From: DASZPL01 sp035550315 | Lineage (GTDB): Bacteria > Actinomycetota > Actinomycetes > JAFAQI01 | NCBI GenBank assembly: GCA_035550315.1 | Contig: DASZPL010000094.1 | Coordinates: 1 to 64,000 of the forward strand | Reading direction: 5' to 3' | Length of the DNA: 64,000 nt | Shown here: one piece after another, positions 56,138 to 64,000 of the stretch | How positions within the stretch are numbered: the stretch's first letter is position 1 | Layout of the letters: every line of letters begins with the position of its first letter | Notes under the pieces: model-generated | The model's database searches: none | Seen by the model: only the letters and a program-made list of their open reading frames with translations | What the model was told of the DNA's origin: nothing | Translations under genes and position numbers: made by a program

Positions 56138-56977
56138 ATGTCCGCACGGATCCGGTGGTTTCGGCTGCGCTCGATTTCGGCGCTGCTAACCGCCGCGATC
56201 GTCGGCGTGCTCGCGCTCGACACGACCACCTTGGTCGCGGCGCCACCCGCGACCGCGAGCGCCGCCCCCGCCGCGGCGAGCGGCGGCTCGGGGGCGCTCG
56301 GCGACCCGTTGCTGCGGCTGCTGTGGTGGAGCGGCTACCTCTGGCTGGTCTATCCCTCCGACCAGCGCGGCCCGGAGCCGGGCGTGAAGCTCAGTGACTC
56401 GCAGCGGGCCGTGTTCGTCGACTCGCGGGGCCGGCTGCACCTGCACATTTACAAGGAGAACGGCGTGTGGCGCGGCGCCGAGCTGCGGATGCTGACGCCG
56501 ATCTCCTACGGCCAGTTCCAGATGGTCGTCGACACCGCCGTCGGCAAGCTGAGCAAGAAGGTCGTGCTCGGCATGTTCGTCTACCACCCCGGCTCGAAGA
56601 AGCTGACCAACGAGATCGACATCGAGGACAGCCACTTCCCGCGGCTGATGACGCCGAAGCAGAACGCCCAGTACGTCGTCCAGCCGTACTACGCCCGCCC
56701 GCAGAAGACCCACTGGCGCAAATTCCGGATCAACCCGAGGCTGCCGCGCGTGCTGCAGCAGTTCACCTGGCGGCCCGGCCGGGTCGACTTCTTGACTCGG
56801 GCCGGCGCCAGCCCGCAGTCACGGCTGTACAACGCCTTCCACTACGCCGGGCACCTCGTGCCCAAAGCGGGGCTGACCTACCTCTATCTGAACCTGTGGC
56901 TGAACCGGAACCAGCCGCCGCGGCACGGCAAACACTCGGTGGTCATCCGCTCGTTCCACTTCTCGCCGGTTCGGTAG
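56138..56977 (+). CDS. Secreted GH16-like beta-glucanase/lectin-fold protein
   Basis: A 279-residue protein with an N-terminal signal peptide (basic start, hydrophobic 13-35, Ala-rich cleavage region). The mature part shows a GH16-type active-site strand, NEIDIEDSH near residue 165, with the E-x-D-x-E pattern, following GMFVYHPGSKK. The surrounding sequence (YGQFQMVVDTAV before; FTWRPGRVDFLTRAG and LYLNLWLNRNQPPRHGKHS after) follows the GH16 beta-sandwich order. It is short for a glucanase and otherwise divergent, so it may act on an unusual wall glucan or only bind. It is monocistronic and convergent with the gene at 56994. Confidence 0.7.
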   Translation: MSARIRWFRLRSISALLTAAIVGVLALDTTTLVAAPPATASAAPAAASGGSGALGDPLLRLLWWSGYLWLVYPSDQRGPEPGVKLSDSQRAVFVDSRGRLHLHIYKENGVWRGAELRMLTPISYGQFQMVVDTAVGKLSKKVVLGMFVYHPGSKKLTNEIDIEDSHFPRLMTPKQNAQYVVQPYYARPQKTHWRKFRINPRLPRVLQQFTWRPGRVDFLTRAGASPQSRLYNAFHYAGHLVPKAGLTYLYLNLWLNRNQPPRHGKHSVVIRSFHFSPVR

Positions 56978-56993
56978 CCGAGCGCGGCGCCGA

Positions 56994-57878
56994 TCACGAG
57001 TTCGCGAAGCTCAACGGCGCGACCGTGCCGATCGCCCTGGGTTCGAGCGGCACGATCAGCAACCGGCTGGACGCCACGCCGGGCGGTGCCGGGTCGACGG
57101 CCCGCACCGCCGGCCGCGACGCGATCCGCTCCAGCGCGCCCGCTGGTGCCGACACCACGACGGCGAAGACACAGCCGCGGCCGGGACCCAGCCCGCGCGC
57201 GTCCACCCGCGCCTGCTGCGCCCGGTCGGCGTAGCTCGCAAGCAGCGCGTCCCCCTGCGCCGACGGTCGCAGTCGCGCCCGGTGCGTCAGCCGGTGGTAG
57301 GCGCGAAGGAAGGTGACGGCGTCTTGATGGCTCGCGGTGACCGCCGACAACAACGAGTCCAGACCCGTGATGGTCAAGGTGTGAATCCGGCCGTCGGCGG
57401 GCGGCGGCGCCTGCACGAAGGCACGGACCACGCGCAGGTCCAAGGTGGCGCCGAGAAGTGACCGCACCGCGCCGACCGTCAGGTAGCCGGTGAAGTCGAC
57501 CACCGCCGTGGTGCGGGCGGATGCCGGCTGGTTGAGCAGGTCTCGCAACCGCCCGGCGGCCGTCGAGAGGTAGCCGTTGACGGACTGGCCGACGGTCGGC
57601 CCGAGGTGGGCAGCCGGGGCCGTCGCCGGCGGCGAAGGTCGTGGCGCGGCGCCATGGCCGTAGTCGCCGCCGGTGACGGCCAGCAGGATGGCAGCGATCG
57701 CCACCGCGACGGCCGCACCCATCGCGGCGGGCTGCCGGCGCCCGGCGTGGCGCAGCCATCGGCCGGGCGGACCCGCCAGCCGGCCGATCCCGCCGACCCG
57801 GCGCAGCCAGGCCGCCGCGCCTGGGAGTACCCGTTGGTCGAGGCGCGCTGCGAACCGGCTGGGACGTGGTCTGCTCAT
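56994..57878 (-). CDS. Membrane-anchored protein of unknown function
   Basis: A 294-residue protein with a basic N-terminal region (about 1-47), a single membrane segment (AAVAVAIAAILLAVTGG, about 51-70) and an extracytoplasmic domain of about 220 residues. Weak conserved-looking segments are VVDFTGYLTVGAVRSLL and ITGLDSLLSAVTASHQDA. No catalytic motif or known domain is recognised. The ATG at 57878 is chosen as the first sensible Met; an ATG at 57905 would overlap the synthase gene. It follows the RluA-type gene by 10 nt in the lspA cluster. Confidence 0.7.
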   Translation of the reverse strand: MSRPRPSRFAARLDQRVLPGAAAWLRRVGGIGRLAGPPGRWLRHAGRRQPAAMGAAVAVAIAAILLAVTGGDYGHGAAPRPSPPATAPAAHLGPTVGQSVNGYLSTAAGRLRDLLNQPASARTTAVVDFTGYLTVGAVRSLLGATLDLRVVRAFVQAPPPADGRIHTLTITGLDSLLSAVTASHQDAVTFLRAYHRLTHRARLRPSAQGDALLASYADRAQQARVDARGLGPGRGCVFAVVVSAPAGALERIASRPAVRAVDPAPPGVASSRLLIVPLEPRAIGTVAPLSFANS

Positions 57879-57888
57879 CCGACGCCGC

Positions 57889-58839
57889 TCAAGCGGTTTC
57901 GGCAAGCCGGTCCAAGGCCGCTTGCAGGTCGGCCGGTGGCTCGCTGTGGAACGCCATCGGCCGGCCGTCTCGCGGATGCTCGAAGCGCAGGTCGCTGGCG
58001 TGCAGCCACTGCCGATCGAGCCGGAGCTGCCGCGCGAGCGTCGGATCGGCGCCGTAGGTCAGATCGCCGACGCATGGATGCTTGATCGCCGCCATGTGCA
58101 CGCGGATCTGGTGCGTGCGGCCGGTTTCCAGCCTGATCTCGAGCAACGTCGCGGCGCGAAACGCCTCGACGGTTTCGTAGTGCGTGATGCTCGGCCGGCC
58201 CCCGGCGATGACCGCCCACTTGTAGTCGTGGCTCGGATGCCGCCCGATCGGAGCGTCGACGGTGCCACGCGTCGGGTCAGGATGCCCCTGCACCAGGGCG
58301 GCGTACCGCTTGTCGACGGTCCGCTGCCGGAAGGCATCCTTCAGGCTGGAGTACGCCGATTCGCTCTTGGCGACGACCATCAGGCCGGTGGTGCCGACGT
58401 CGAGGCGATGCACGATGCCCTGCCGCTCGGCGGCCCCGGAGGTCGCCAGCAAATGGCCGGTCGCGGCCAGACCGCCGCTGACCGTCGGGCCGGTCCAGCC
58501 CGGGCTTGGGTGAGCCGCGACCCCGACCGGCTTGTCGACCACGAGGAGGTCGGCGTCCTCGTAACAGACGGTGAGCCCGTCGACCGGGCGTGGCGGCTCC
58601 GCGGCGGCGGGCGGGGCGGGTAGCTCGATCTCCAGCAACTGGCCGGCGCCGACCCGGTCCGCCTTGGTCGCCGGGCGCCCGCCGAGATGAACCGCCCCTG
58701 CCTCGGCGAGGTCCGCCACCGCGGTCCGGGACAGCCCGAGCAGCCGGGACAGCGCGACGTCGACCCGTAGCCCCTCGAGACCCTCCGGCACCGGCAACCG
58801 GCGGGTCTCACGCGCCGGCGATGCGTTGCCTGGTGTCAC
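57889..58839 (-). CDS. RluA-family rRNA pseudouridine synthase (RluD-like)
   Basis: A 316-residue enzyme. The N-terminal S4 RNA-binding domain (about 22-85; LSRLLGLSRTAVADL) is followed by the RluA catalytic domain, with the catalytic Asp in GIVHRLDVGTTGLMVVAKS and later motifs TVDKRYAALV and TGRTHQIRVHMA. It modifies 23S rRNA uridines, most likely the RluD sites in helix 69. GTG start overlaps the lspA stop (GTGA), the usual actinobacterial lspA-rluD pairing. Confidence 0.94.
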   Translation of the reverse strand: MTPGNASPARETRRLPVPEGLEGLRVDVALSRLLGLSRTAVADLAEAGAVHLGGRPATKADRVGAGQLLEIELPAPPAAAEPPRPVDGLTVCYEDADLLVVDKPVGVAAHPSPGWTGPTVSGGLAATGHLLATSGAAERQGIVHRLDVGTTGLMVVAKSESAYSSLKDAFRQRTVDKRYAALVQGHPDPTRGTVDAPIGRHPSHDYKWAVIAGGRPSITHYETVEAFRAATLLEIRLETGRTHQIRVHMAAIKHPCVGDLTYGADPTLARQLRLDRQWLHASDLRFEHPRDGRPMAFHSEPPADLQAALDRLAETA

Positions 58840-59369
58840 CGCCGGGTCCCGTCGACTTCAAGGCCGAGCAACGCCAACAGCACGACCAGGCAGCCGCCCA
58901 CGACGATCGCCGAGTCAGCGACGTTGAACACCGGCCAATGCGGCAGCATCAGCCAGTCCACGACGTGACCGCGCAACGGGCCGGGCGCCCGGAACAACCG
59001 GTCCGACAGGTTGCCGAGCGCACCGCCGAGCAGCAGGCCGAGCGCCACCGCCCAGCTGCGCGACTCGAGCCGTCGCGCCGCTCGCACGATGACGACGACA
59101 ACCCCGACCGCCACCAGGCTGAACAGCAACGTGGCGCCGGTGCCGACGCTGAACGCCGCTCCGCTGTTACGGGTCAATGAGAGCCAGAACACGTGCGGGA
59201 CGACGGTCACCGGGCCGGTGTCGGAGAGGTAGGCGACGACCAGCACCTTGCTGACGACGTCGGCGGCCAGCACCGCAGCAGCGACGGCGGCAAACCACCC
59301 GATGCGTCGCCTCCCGGCCGGCGGCGCGCCAACCGGATCGCCTACCGGCGTTCCTCGCGTTGCTTGCAT
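58836..59369 (-). CDS. lspA: Lipoprotein signal peptidase
   Basis: A 177-residue, four-TM aspartyl protease removing signal peptides from diacylated prolipoproteins. The family motifs are LTRNSGAAFSV, GGALGNLSDRL with the first catalytic Asp region, and HVVDWL...FNVADSAIVVG with the second Asp. It acts after Lgt, also encoded here. The ATG at 59369 overlaps the TraR/DksA-like gene by 28 nt; an upstream Met is possible but would deepen the overlap. Confidence 0.95.
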   Translation of the reverse strand: MQATRGTPVGDPVGAPPAGRRRIGWFAAVAAAVLAADVVSKVLVVAYLSDTGPVTVVPHVFWLSLTRNSGAAFSVGTGATLLFSLVAVGVVVVIVRAARRLESRSWAVALGLLLGGALGNLSDRLFRAPGPLRGHVVDWLMLPHWPVFNVADSAIVVGGCLVVLLALLGLEVDGTRR

Positions 59370-60460
59370 GACACACACAGGGTGGCACGGGGGAATGCCT
59401 GCAACCGCGCCTTGCCGATCGGGTTACCACAGCTCTCGCACACCGGATAGGTGCCGTTGTCGAGCCGCTGCAGGGCGTGCTCGACCTGCGACAGCAGGTC
59501 TCGGCTGTTGGCCGCCAGCGACATTTCGTGCTCGCGCTCGAACGTCTTGGTGCCGGCGTCCGCCTGGTCGTCGCCGGCGCCTTCCCCGCTGTCGCGCTGC
59601 AACGCCGCCCACGACTCTTCGGCGTCGCTGATCTCGCCGCGCAGCTCGGCTGCCTGCGCCTCGAGCTCCTTGCGGATCCGCGCCCGCTCGGCGGAGGTCC
59701 ACGGCTTCTCCCCCGGCAGCACCGTCGCGCCGGGCTTGGCGGGCGCGGTCGCGGGAGCGGCTGCGGGTGACGGCGCAGCCGCGGCTTTGACCGGCGGCGC
59801 AGCGGCCGGCGCTGCCGGCGTCGGCGCGCTCGCAGCGGCCTTCGCCGGAGCTTGCTTGGCCGGCGCCTTCTTGGCGGGCGCCTTCTTGGCCGGGGCTTTC
59901 TTCGCCGGGGCTTTCTTCGCCGGCGCCTTCTTCGCCGGGGCCTTCTTGACCGCCGCCTTCTTCGCCGGGGCCTTCTTCGCCGGCGCCTTCTTGACCGCCG
60001 CCTTCTTCGCGGGGGCCTTCTTCGCTGGCGCCATTCTCGCCGGGGCCTTCTTCACCGGCGCCTTCTTGACCGCCGCCTTCTTCGCGGGGGCCTTCTTCGC
60101 TGGCGCCTTTCTCGCCGGGGCCTTCTTCACCGGGGCCTGCTTCGCCGGCGCCTGCTTCGCCGGGGCCTGCTTGCTCGGCGTCGACTTGGCCGTCGACTTC
60201 TTCGTTGCCGCCTGCTTCACGGGCGTGGCCTTCTTACCCGGGCTCGCCTTGCGCGGCGTACCGGCCTTCATCGGCGCCTTCCTGGCGGTTGCTGGGGGAC
60301 GCGAACTCGCTGCCGCAGCCCGACCCGCGGGTCGAGCAGTCACAGCACCGGCTCCAACCGGCGCGGCCGTGGCGGTGGTGGGCTGGTCGCCGGGTCCACC
60401 GCGGCGGGAGCCCACCAGGCGGCGCAGCCGGCCGCCCAGCGATGGGTGCTCGCGTGCCAC
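59342..60460 (-). CDS. TraR/DksA-type zinc-finger protein with long Lys-Ala-Pro repeat arm
   Basis: A 372-residue protein. The C-terminal 110 residues form a DksA/TraR-like domain: a coiled-coil helix rich in Glu (RARIRKELEAQAAELRGEI) and a four-Cys zinc finger CESCG...LCVSC spaced C-x2-C-x17-C-x2-C. It lacks the DxxDxA tip of E. coli DksA, so direct ppGpp-type action on RNA polymerase is uncertain. Residues about 98-207 are 22 tandem five-residue units of the type APAKK. This highly basic, histone-H1-like arm probably binds nucleic acid. GTG at 60460 has GGGAGG 6 nt upstream. It is divergent from ileS and precedes lspA. Confidence 0.85.
   Translation of the reverse strand: MAREHPSLGGRLRRLVGSRRGGPGDQPTTATAAPVGAGAVTARPAGRAAAASSRPPATARKAPMKAGTPRKASPGKKATPVKQAATKKSTAKSTPSKQAPAKQAPAKQAPVKKAPARKAPAKKAPAKKAAVKKAPVKKAPARMAPAKKAPAKKAAVKKAPAKKAPAKKAAVKKAPAKKAPAKKAPAKKAPAKKAPAKKAPAKQAPAKAAASAPTPAAPAAAPPVKAAAAPSPAAAPATAPAKPGATVLPGEKPWTSAERARIRKELEAQAAELRGEISDAEESWAALQRDSGEGAGDDQADAGTKTFEREHEMSLAANSRDLLSQVEHALQRLDNGTYPVCESCGNPIGKARLQAFPRATLCVSCKQREERR
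59840..60169 (-). repeat. 15-bp-period tandem repeat encoding 22 Lys-Ala-Pro pentads
   Basis: 330 bp in units of 15 bp, each encoding a variant of AP(A/V)K(K/R/Q). Adjacent units differ at third positions and by K/R/Q/M substitutions, so the array is old enough to have diverged; copy number is likely variable between strains. Confidence 0.85.
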
Positions 60461-60610
60461 AGACGGCCTCCCGCGTCCGGCCGACCGGCCGATCAGCCGA
60501 TCTTGGAGTCGTCGCAGGATAGGGCGAGGTTGCCTCTCGGGCAATTTCCGGGCGCCACCGCGACGACCGGTGGCTTACGCTGGACGCCGCTGCGCGCTCG
60601 GCCGAGTTCG

Positions 60611-63600
60611 ATGACGGAGGCTATCCAGGTGACCGACGCCGAGCCCGGCCCACCCGCTGCCATGCCCGCGGGCGCCTCCCCTGGCGCGTTCCGCGCTATG
60701 CCCCCGCAGGTGGACCTGCCGGAGCTCGAGCACCAGATCCTGGCCCGCTGGCGGGATCGCGACGTCTTCGCCCGCAGCCTCGAGCAGTCGGCTGATCGGC
60801 CGCTGTGGACGTTCTTCGAAGGCCCGCCCACCGCAAACGGCCGGCCGGGCACCCACCACGTCGAGGCCCGCGCGTTCAAGGACCTGTTCCCGCGGTATCG
60901 CACGATGCGCGGCTACCACGTGCCCCGCCAGGCGGGCTGGGACTGCCACGGGCTGCCGGTCGAGCTCGAGGTCGAGAAGCGGCTGGGCTTCACCGGCGGC
61001 AAGCGCGACATCGAGGCCTACGGCATCGCCGAGTTCAACGCCAAGTGCCGCGAGTCGGCGCAGGAGTACGTCGGCGAGTTCTCCCGGATGACCGAGCGGA
61101 TGGGGTTCTGGGTCGACCTGGACGCGGCCTACTGGACGATGCACCCGCGCTACATCGAGAGCGTGTGGTGGTCGCTGAAACAGATCTTCCAGGCCGGATT
61201 GCTCGTCGAGGACCACCGGGTCACGCCGTACTGTCCGCGCTGCGGCACCGGCCTGTCGGACCACGAGGTCGCGCAGGGTTACCTCGAGGTCACCGACCCC
61301 TCGGTCTACGTCCGGTTCCCGGTGACCAGCGGCCCGCTGGCGGAGCGCGGCGCTGCTCTGCTGGTCTGGACCACGACGCCATGGACGCTGGTCAGCAACA
61401 CCGCGGTCGCCGTCAACCCCGCCGTGACGTACGTCGTCGCCCGGACCGCGAGCAAGCCTGACCAGGGCTCGGCCGGCGACCCCGAGCTGCTAGTGGTCGC
61501 CGAGCCGCTGGTCGAGCGGGTGCTGGGCGCCGACGCCGAGATCGTCGACCGGATGCCCGGCACCGCGCTCGAGCACGTCACCTACGCGCGGCCGTTCGAC
61601 CTGGTCGACATCCCCGATGCGCACTACGTCGGCGTGGCCGACTACGTGACCGTCGAGGACGGCACCGGCCTGGTGCACCAGTCGCCGGCGTTCGGCGCCG
61701 ACGACCTGGCGGTTGCGCGGCGGTACGGGTTGCCGGTCGTGAACCCGGTCAAGCCGGACGGCCACTTCGCCGACGACATCCTGCTGGTCGGCGGCATGTT
61801 CTTCAAGGCCGCCGACCCGGTCATCGTCGAGGACCTGCGCCGGCGCGGCCTGCTGCTGCGCGACGAGAGCTACCGGCACTCGTATCCGCATTGCTGGCGA
61901 TGCGACACGCCGCTGATCTACTACGCGTTGCCGTCTTGGTACATCCGCACCACCGCACGCAAGCAGCGGCTGCAGGAAGAGAACGCCGCCACCGACTGGC
62001 ACCCGCAGACGATCAAGACCGGCCGCTACGGCGACTGGCTCGACAACAACATCGACTGGGCGTTGTCGCGCAACCGTTACTGGGGCACGCCGCTGCCGAT
62101 CTGGCGCTGCCCGGACGACCACCTGACCTGCGTCGAGTCACTGGCCGAGCTGTCCCGGCTCGCCGGCCGCGACCTCGCCGACCTCGACCCGCACCGGCCG
62201 TTCGTCGATGCGGTCGAGTTCGACTGCCCGGACTGCGGCGCGACCGCGACCCGTGTGCCCGAGGTCATCGACTGCTGGTACGACGCCGGCTCGATGCCGT
62301 TCGCGCAATTCCACTACCCGCACGTCGAGGGCTCGGTCGAGGCCTTCGAGCGGGCATATCCCGCGCAGTTCATCTGCGAGGGGCTCGACCAGACCCGCGG
62401 CTGGTTCTACACGCTCATGGCGGTCGGGACGCTGGTGTTCGACCGGTCGGCGTACGAAACCGTGCTGTGCCTCGGCATCATCCTGGCCGAGGACGGGCGC
62501 CGGATGAGCAAGCATCTCGGCAACACGCTCGACCCCTTCGACCTGTTCGAGCGGCACGGCGCCGACGCGGTGCGCTGGTTCATGCTGGCCGGCGGCAACC
62601 CCTGGGCAGCCCGGCGGATCGGCGACAAGGCGCTCGACGAGGTCGTCCGCAAGATGCTGCTGACGTACTGGAACACCGCGTCGTTCCTCGTGCTCTACGC
62701 CCGGGCGTCCGGGTGGGTGCCGACCGGCGGCGCCGGGGCAGACGGCGGCACCGAGCTGGATCGGTGGGCCCGCTCCGAGCTGCACCGCACCGTGCTCGAG
62801 GTGACCGAAGCGCTCGACGGCTTCGACCCGACCCGCGCCGGTCGCCGGCTGTCCGAGTTCGTCGACGACCTGTCGAACTGGTATGTCCGGCGCTCGCGGC
62901 GGCGGTTCTGGGACGGTGATCCGGTTGCGCTCGCCACGCTCCACGAATGCCTGGAGACGGTCACCCGGCTGCTGGCGCCGTTCATCCCGTTCCTGACCGA
63001 CGAGGTGCACGAGCGGCTGGTCTGCGACGTCGACCCGCAGGCGCCGGACAGCGTCCATCTCGAGGCCTGGCCGGAGCCCGATGCCGCCGCCGTCGACTCC
63101 GCATTGGCCGCCGGGATGGCGTTGGTGCGACGGCTGGTCGAGCTAGGCCGTTCGGCACGTGCCGAGTCGGGCGTGCGGACCCGGCAGCCACTCGGCCGCG
63201 CGATCGTGTCGGCCCCGGGCTGGACCGACCTGCCGGAGGAGCTACAGGCGCACGTCGCCGACGAGCTCAACGTCGGGCGGATCGAAGCCCTGACGGTCGC
63301 CGGGGATCTGGTCGACGTGGCGCTGAAGCCGAACTTCCGCGCCCTCGGCCGCCGGTTCGCCAAACGCACGCCGCAGGTGGCGGCCGCAATCCAAGCCGCC
63401 GACCCCACCGAGCTTGCGACCGCGCTCCGATCGACCGGCAAGGGCACGGTCGTCGTCGACGGCGAGGCAATCGACGTCACGACCGACGACGTCACCATCG
63501 TCGAGACGCCCCGCACCGGATGGGCGGTGGCGAGCGCCGGCGCCGACACCGTCGCGCTCGACCTCACGCTGACCGACGAACTGCGGCGTGCAGGCATCGT

Positions 63601-63844
63601 CCGCGAGGTGATCCGGCAGGTGCAAGAGACCCGCAAGACGCTTCGACTCGATGTGACCGACCGGATCGAGCTGTGGTGGCACGCCGACGGCGGCGCGGGG
63701 GACGCGATCCGCGCGGCGGCCGACACGATCGCGGCCGAGGTCCTCGCCGTCTCGATCAGTGAAGGCGAACCCGCCGCGCCACTGGCGCCGCACGCGATGC
63801 CCGACCTCGGCGCGACGATCTGGCTGCGCGCCGTCGGGGGCTAG
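60611..63844 (+). CDS. ileS: Isoleucyl-tRNA synthetase, IleRS2-like
   Basis: A 1077-residue class Ia synthetase charging tRNA-Ile. The first signature is GTHH (residues 80-83, in PPTANGRPGTHHVEA) rather than canonical HIGH; the second is RRMSKHLG. The CP1 editing domain lies at about 200-400 (WTTTPWTLVSNTAVAVNP). The length and motif fit the eukaryote-like IleRS2 clade, which is linked to mupirocin tolerance. ATG at 60611 is listed; a GTG at 60629 with GGAGG 8 nt upstream is a strong alternative. TACGCT at about 60575 may be the -10. No T-box leader was found in the 150-bp gap from the divergent gene. Confidence 0.95.
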   Translation: MTEAIQVTDAEPGPPAAMPAGASPGAFRAMPPQVDLPELEHQILARWRDRDVFARSLEQSADRPLWTFFEGPPTANGRPGTHHVEARAFKDLFPRYRTMRGYHVPRQAGWDCHGLPVELEVEKRLGFTGGKRDIEAYGIAEFNAKCRESAQEYVGEFSRMTERMGFWVDLDAAYWTMHPRYIESVWWSLKQIFQAGLLVEDHRVTPYCPRCGTGLSDHEVAQGYLEVTDPSVYVRFPVTSGPLAERGAALLVWTTTPWTLVSNTAVAVNPAVTYVVARTASKPDQGSAGDPELLVVAEPLVERVLGADAEIVDRMPGTALEHVTYARPFDLVDIPDAHYVGVADYVTVEDGTGLVHQSPAFGADDLAVARRYGLPVVNPVKPDGHFADDILLVGGMFFKAADPVIVEDLRRRGLLLRDESYRHSYPHCWRCDTPLIYYALPSWYIRTTARKQRLQEENAATDWHPQTIKTGRYGDWLDNNIDWALSRNRYWGTPLPIWRCPDDHLTCVESLAELSRLAGRDLADLDPHRPFVDAVEFDCPDCGATATRVPEVIDCWYDAGSMPFAQFHYPHVEGSVEAFERAYPAQFICEGLDQTRGWFYTLMAVGTLVFDRSAYETVLCLGIILAEDGRRMSKHLGNTLDPFDLFERHGADAVRWFMLAGGNPWAARRIGDKALDEVVRKMLLTYWNTASFLVLYARASGWVPTGGAGADGGTELDRWARSELHRTVLEVTEALDGFDPTRAGRRLSEFVDDLSNWYVRRSRRRFWDGDPVALATLHECLETVTRLLAPFIPFLTDEVHERLVCDVDPQAPDSVHLEAWPEPDAAAVDSALAAGMALVRRLVELGRSARAESGVRTRQPLGRAIVSAPGWTDLPEELQAHVADELNVGRIEALTVAGDLVDVALKPNFRALGRRFAKRTPQVAAAIQAADPTELATALRSTGKGTVVVDGEAIDVTTDDVTIVETPRTGWAVASAGADTVALDLTLTDELRRAGIVREVIRQVQETRKTLRLDVTDRIELWWHADGGAGDAIRAAADTIAAEVLAVSISEGEPAAPLAPHAMPDLGATIWLRAVGG

Positions 63845-63999
63845 CGCGCGGTCTTCCTCGCCGTCGACGTCTTCTTCGCGGCCGTCTTCTTCGCCGGCGT
63901 CGCCTTCTTGGCGGTGGTCTTCTTCGCCGTCGTGGTCTTCTTCGCGGCCGTCTTCTTCGTCGTCGACGTCGTCTTCTTCGCGGTCGACTTGGCCGGCGC
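63841..63999 (-). CDS. Lys/Ala/Thr-rich C-terminal tail of a minus-strand gene (cut by window edge)
   Basis: 52 codons are visible, ending in TAG; the start lies beyond the window. The sequence is made only of Lys, Ala, Thr, Ser, Pro and Arg (for example KKTTTAKKTTAKKATPAKK), like the tails of histone-H1-like or HupB-type nucleoid proteins. The body of the protein is not visible, so no name is given. Its stop shares the CTAG tetramer with the ileS stop, so the two genes converge with overlapping termination codons. Confidence 0.7.
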   Translation of the reverse strand, partial: APAKSTAKKTTSTTKKTAAKKTTTAKKTTAKKATPAKKTAAKKTSTARKTAR

Positions 64000-64000
64000 C

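Noticed and set aside
59840..60169. CRISPR-like array
   Set aside because: The 15-bp period lies in frame and encodes a repeated Lys-Ala-Pro protein segment; there are no unique spacers.
59852..60610. In-frame plus-strand extension of ileS rich in Arg-Arg-Leu
   Set aside because: It is the complement of the Lys-Ala-Pro repeat of the minus-strand gene; ileS homology starts after 60611.
60461..60610. T-box riboswitch for ileS
   Set aside because: No UGGnACC-type antiterminator bulge or specifier hairpin could be drawn, and a TACGCT -10 box appears to lie too close to the start codon.

Overview
The window is a 64 kb stretch of a high-GC (about 70% by eye) actinomycete chromosome. Support for this comes from the densely packed genes, frequent GTG/TTG starts, many 4-nt ATGA/GTGA gene overlaps, an ANTAR response regulator of the PdtaR type, a PriA-type HisA inside a his-trp supercluster, and an AcrA1-like two-domain acyl-CoA reductase. 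I cannot assign genus or order. There is no rRNA gene, CRISPR array, prophage or recognisable insertion sequence. Nearly all of the content is core chromosomal.

Layout, left to right. (1) 1-7.3 kb: the 5' part of uvrA (minus), a divergent metallo-beta-lactamase-fold hydrolase, then a minus-strand sugar ABC operon running ATPase - lipoprotein binding protein - MalF-like permease - 29-codon mini-gene - MalG-like permease. (2) 7.4-11.2 kb: a Tat-exported phospholipase C-type phosphoesterase and a fatty acyl-CoA reductase. (3) 11.3-20.4 kb: rpsA-coaE-uvrB, a methyltransferase, polA, a hotdog thioesterase and a GNAT acetyltransferase. (4) 20.6-25.8 kb: a complete branched-chain amino acid ABC operon, livK-livH-livM-livG-livF. 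(5) 25.9-33.6 kb: pdtaR, an odd CAA-anticodon tRNA, gltBD and a VIT1/CCC1 transporter. (6) 33.6-52.4 kb: lgt and then, reading leftward on the minus strand, a glycosyltransferase - deacetylase - ABC exporter - membrane protein cassette that runs straight into hisD-hisC-hisB-hisH-GGT-priA-hisF-hisI-trpE-trpM-MFS-trpC-trpB-trpA. (7) 52.4-64 kb: dnaE, a secreted GH16-like protein, a minus-strand cluster (TraR/DksA-like - lspA - RluA-type synthase - membrane-anchored unknown), ileS of the GTHH type, and the Lys-rich tail of another minus-strand gene.

How the parts fit together. Two lipoprotein-type solute-binding proteins are encoded along with both lipoprotein-processing enzymes, Lgt and LspA. 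PriA would serve both histidine and tryptophan synthesis, since no separate trpF is seen. The his and trp blocks each contain one unexpected member: a cytosolic gamma-glutamyltransferase-family protein and a sugar-porter MFS protein. At least eleven starts sit 6-8 nt behind a TANNNT -10 hexamer, which indicates leaderless transcripts. They mark internal promoters in front of hisD, priA, trpC and lgt.

The most unusual items are: the 29-residue ORF wedged by ATGA overlaps between two permease genes, with a hairpin over the next start codon; the Ig-like insertion in the MalF-like permease; the short-variable-loop CAA tRNA; GATC-bounded intergenic palindromes, including a shared motif at both uvr loci; overlapping divergent -10 boxes for polA and a thioesterase; and a run of eight consecutive 4-nt overlaps joining an envelope-type cassette to the his operon.
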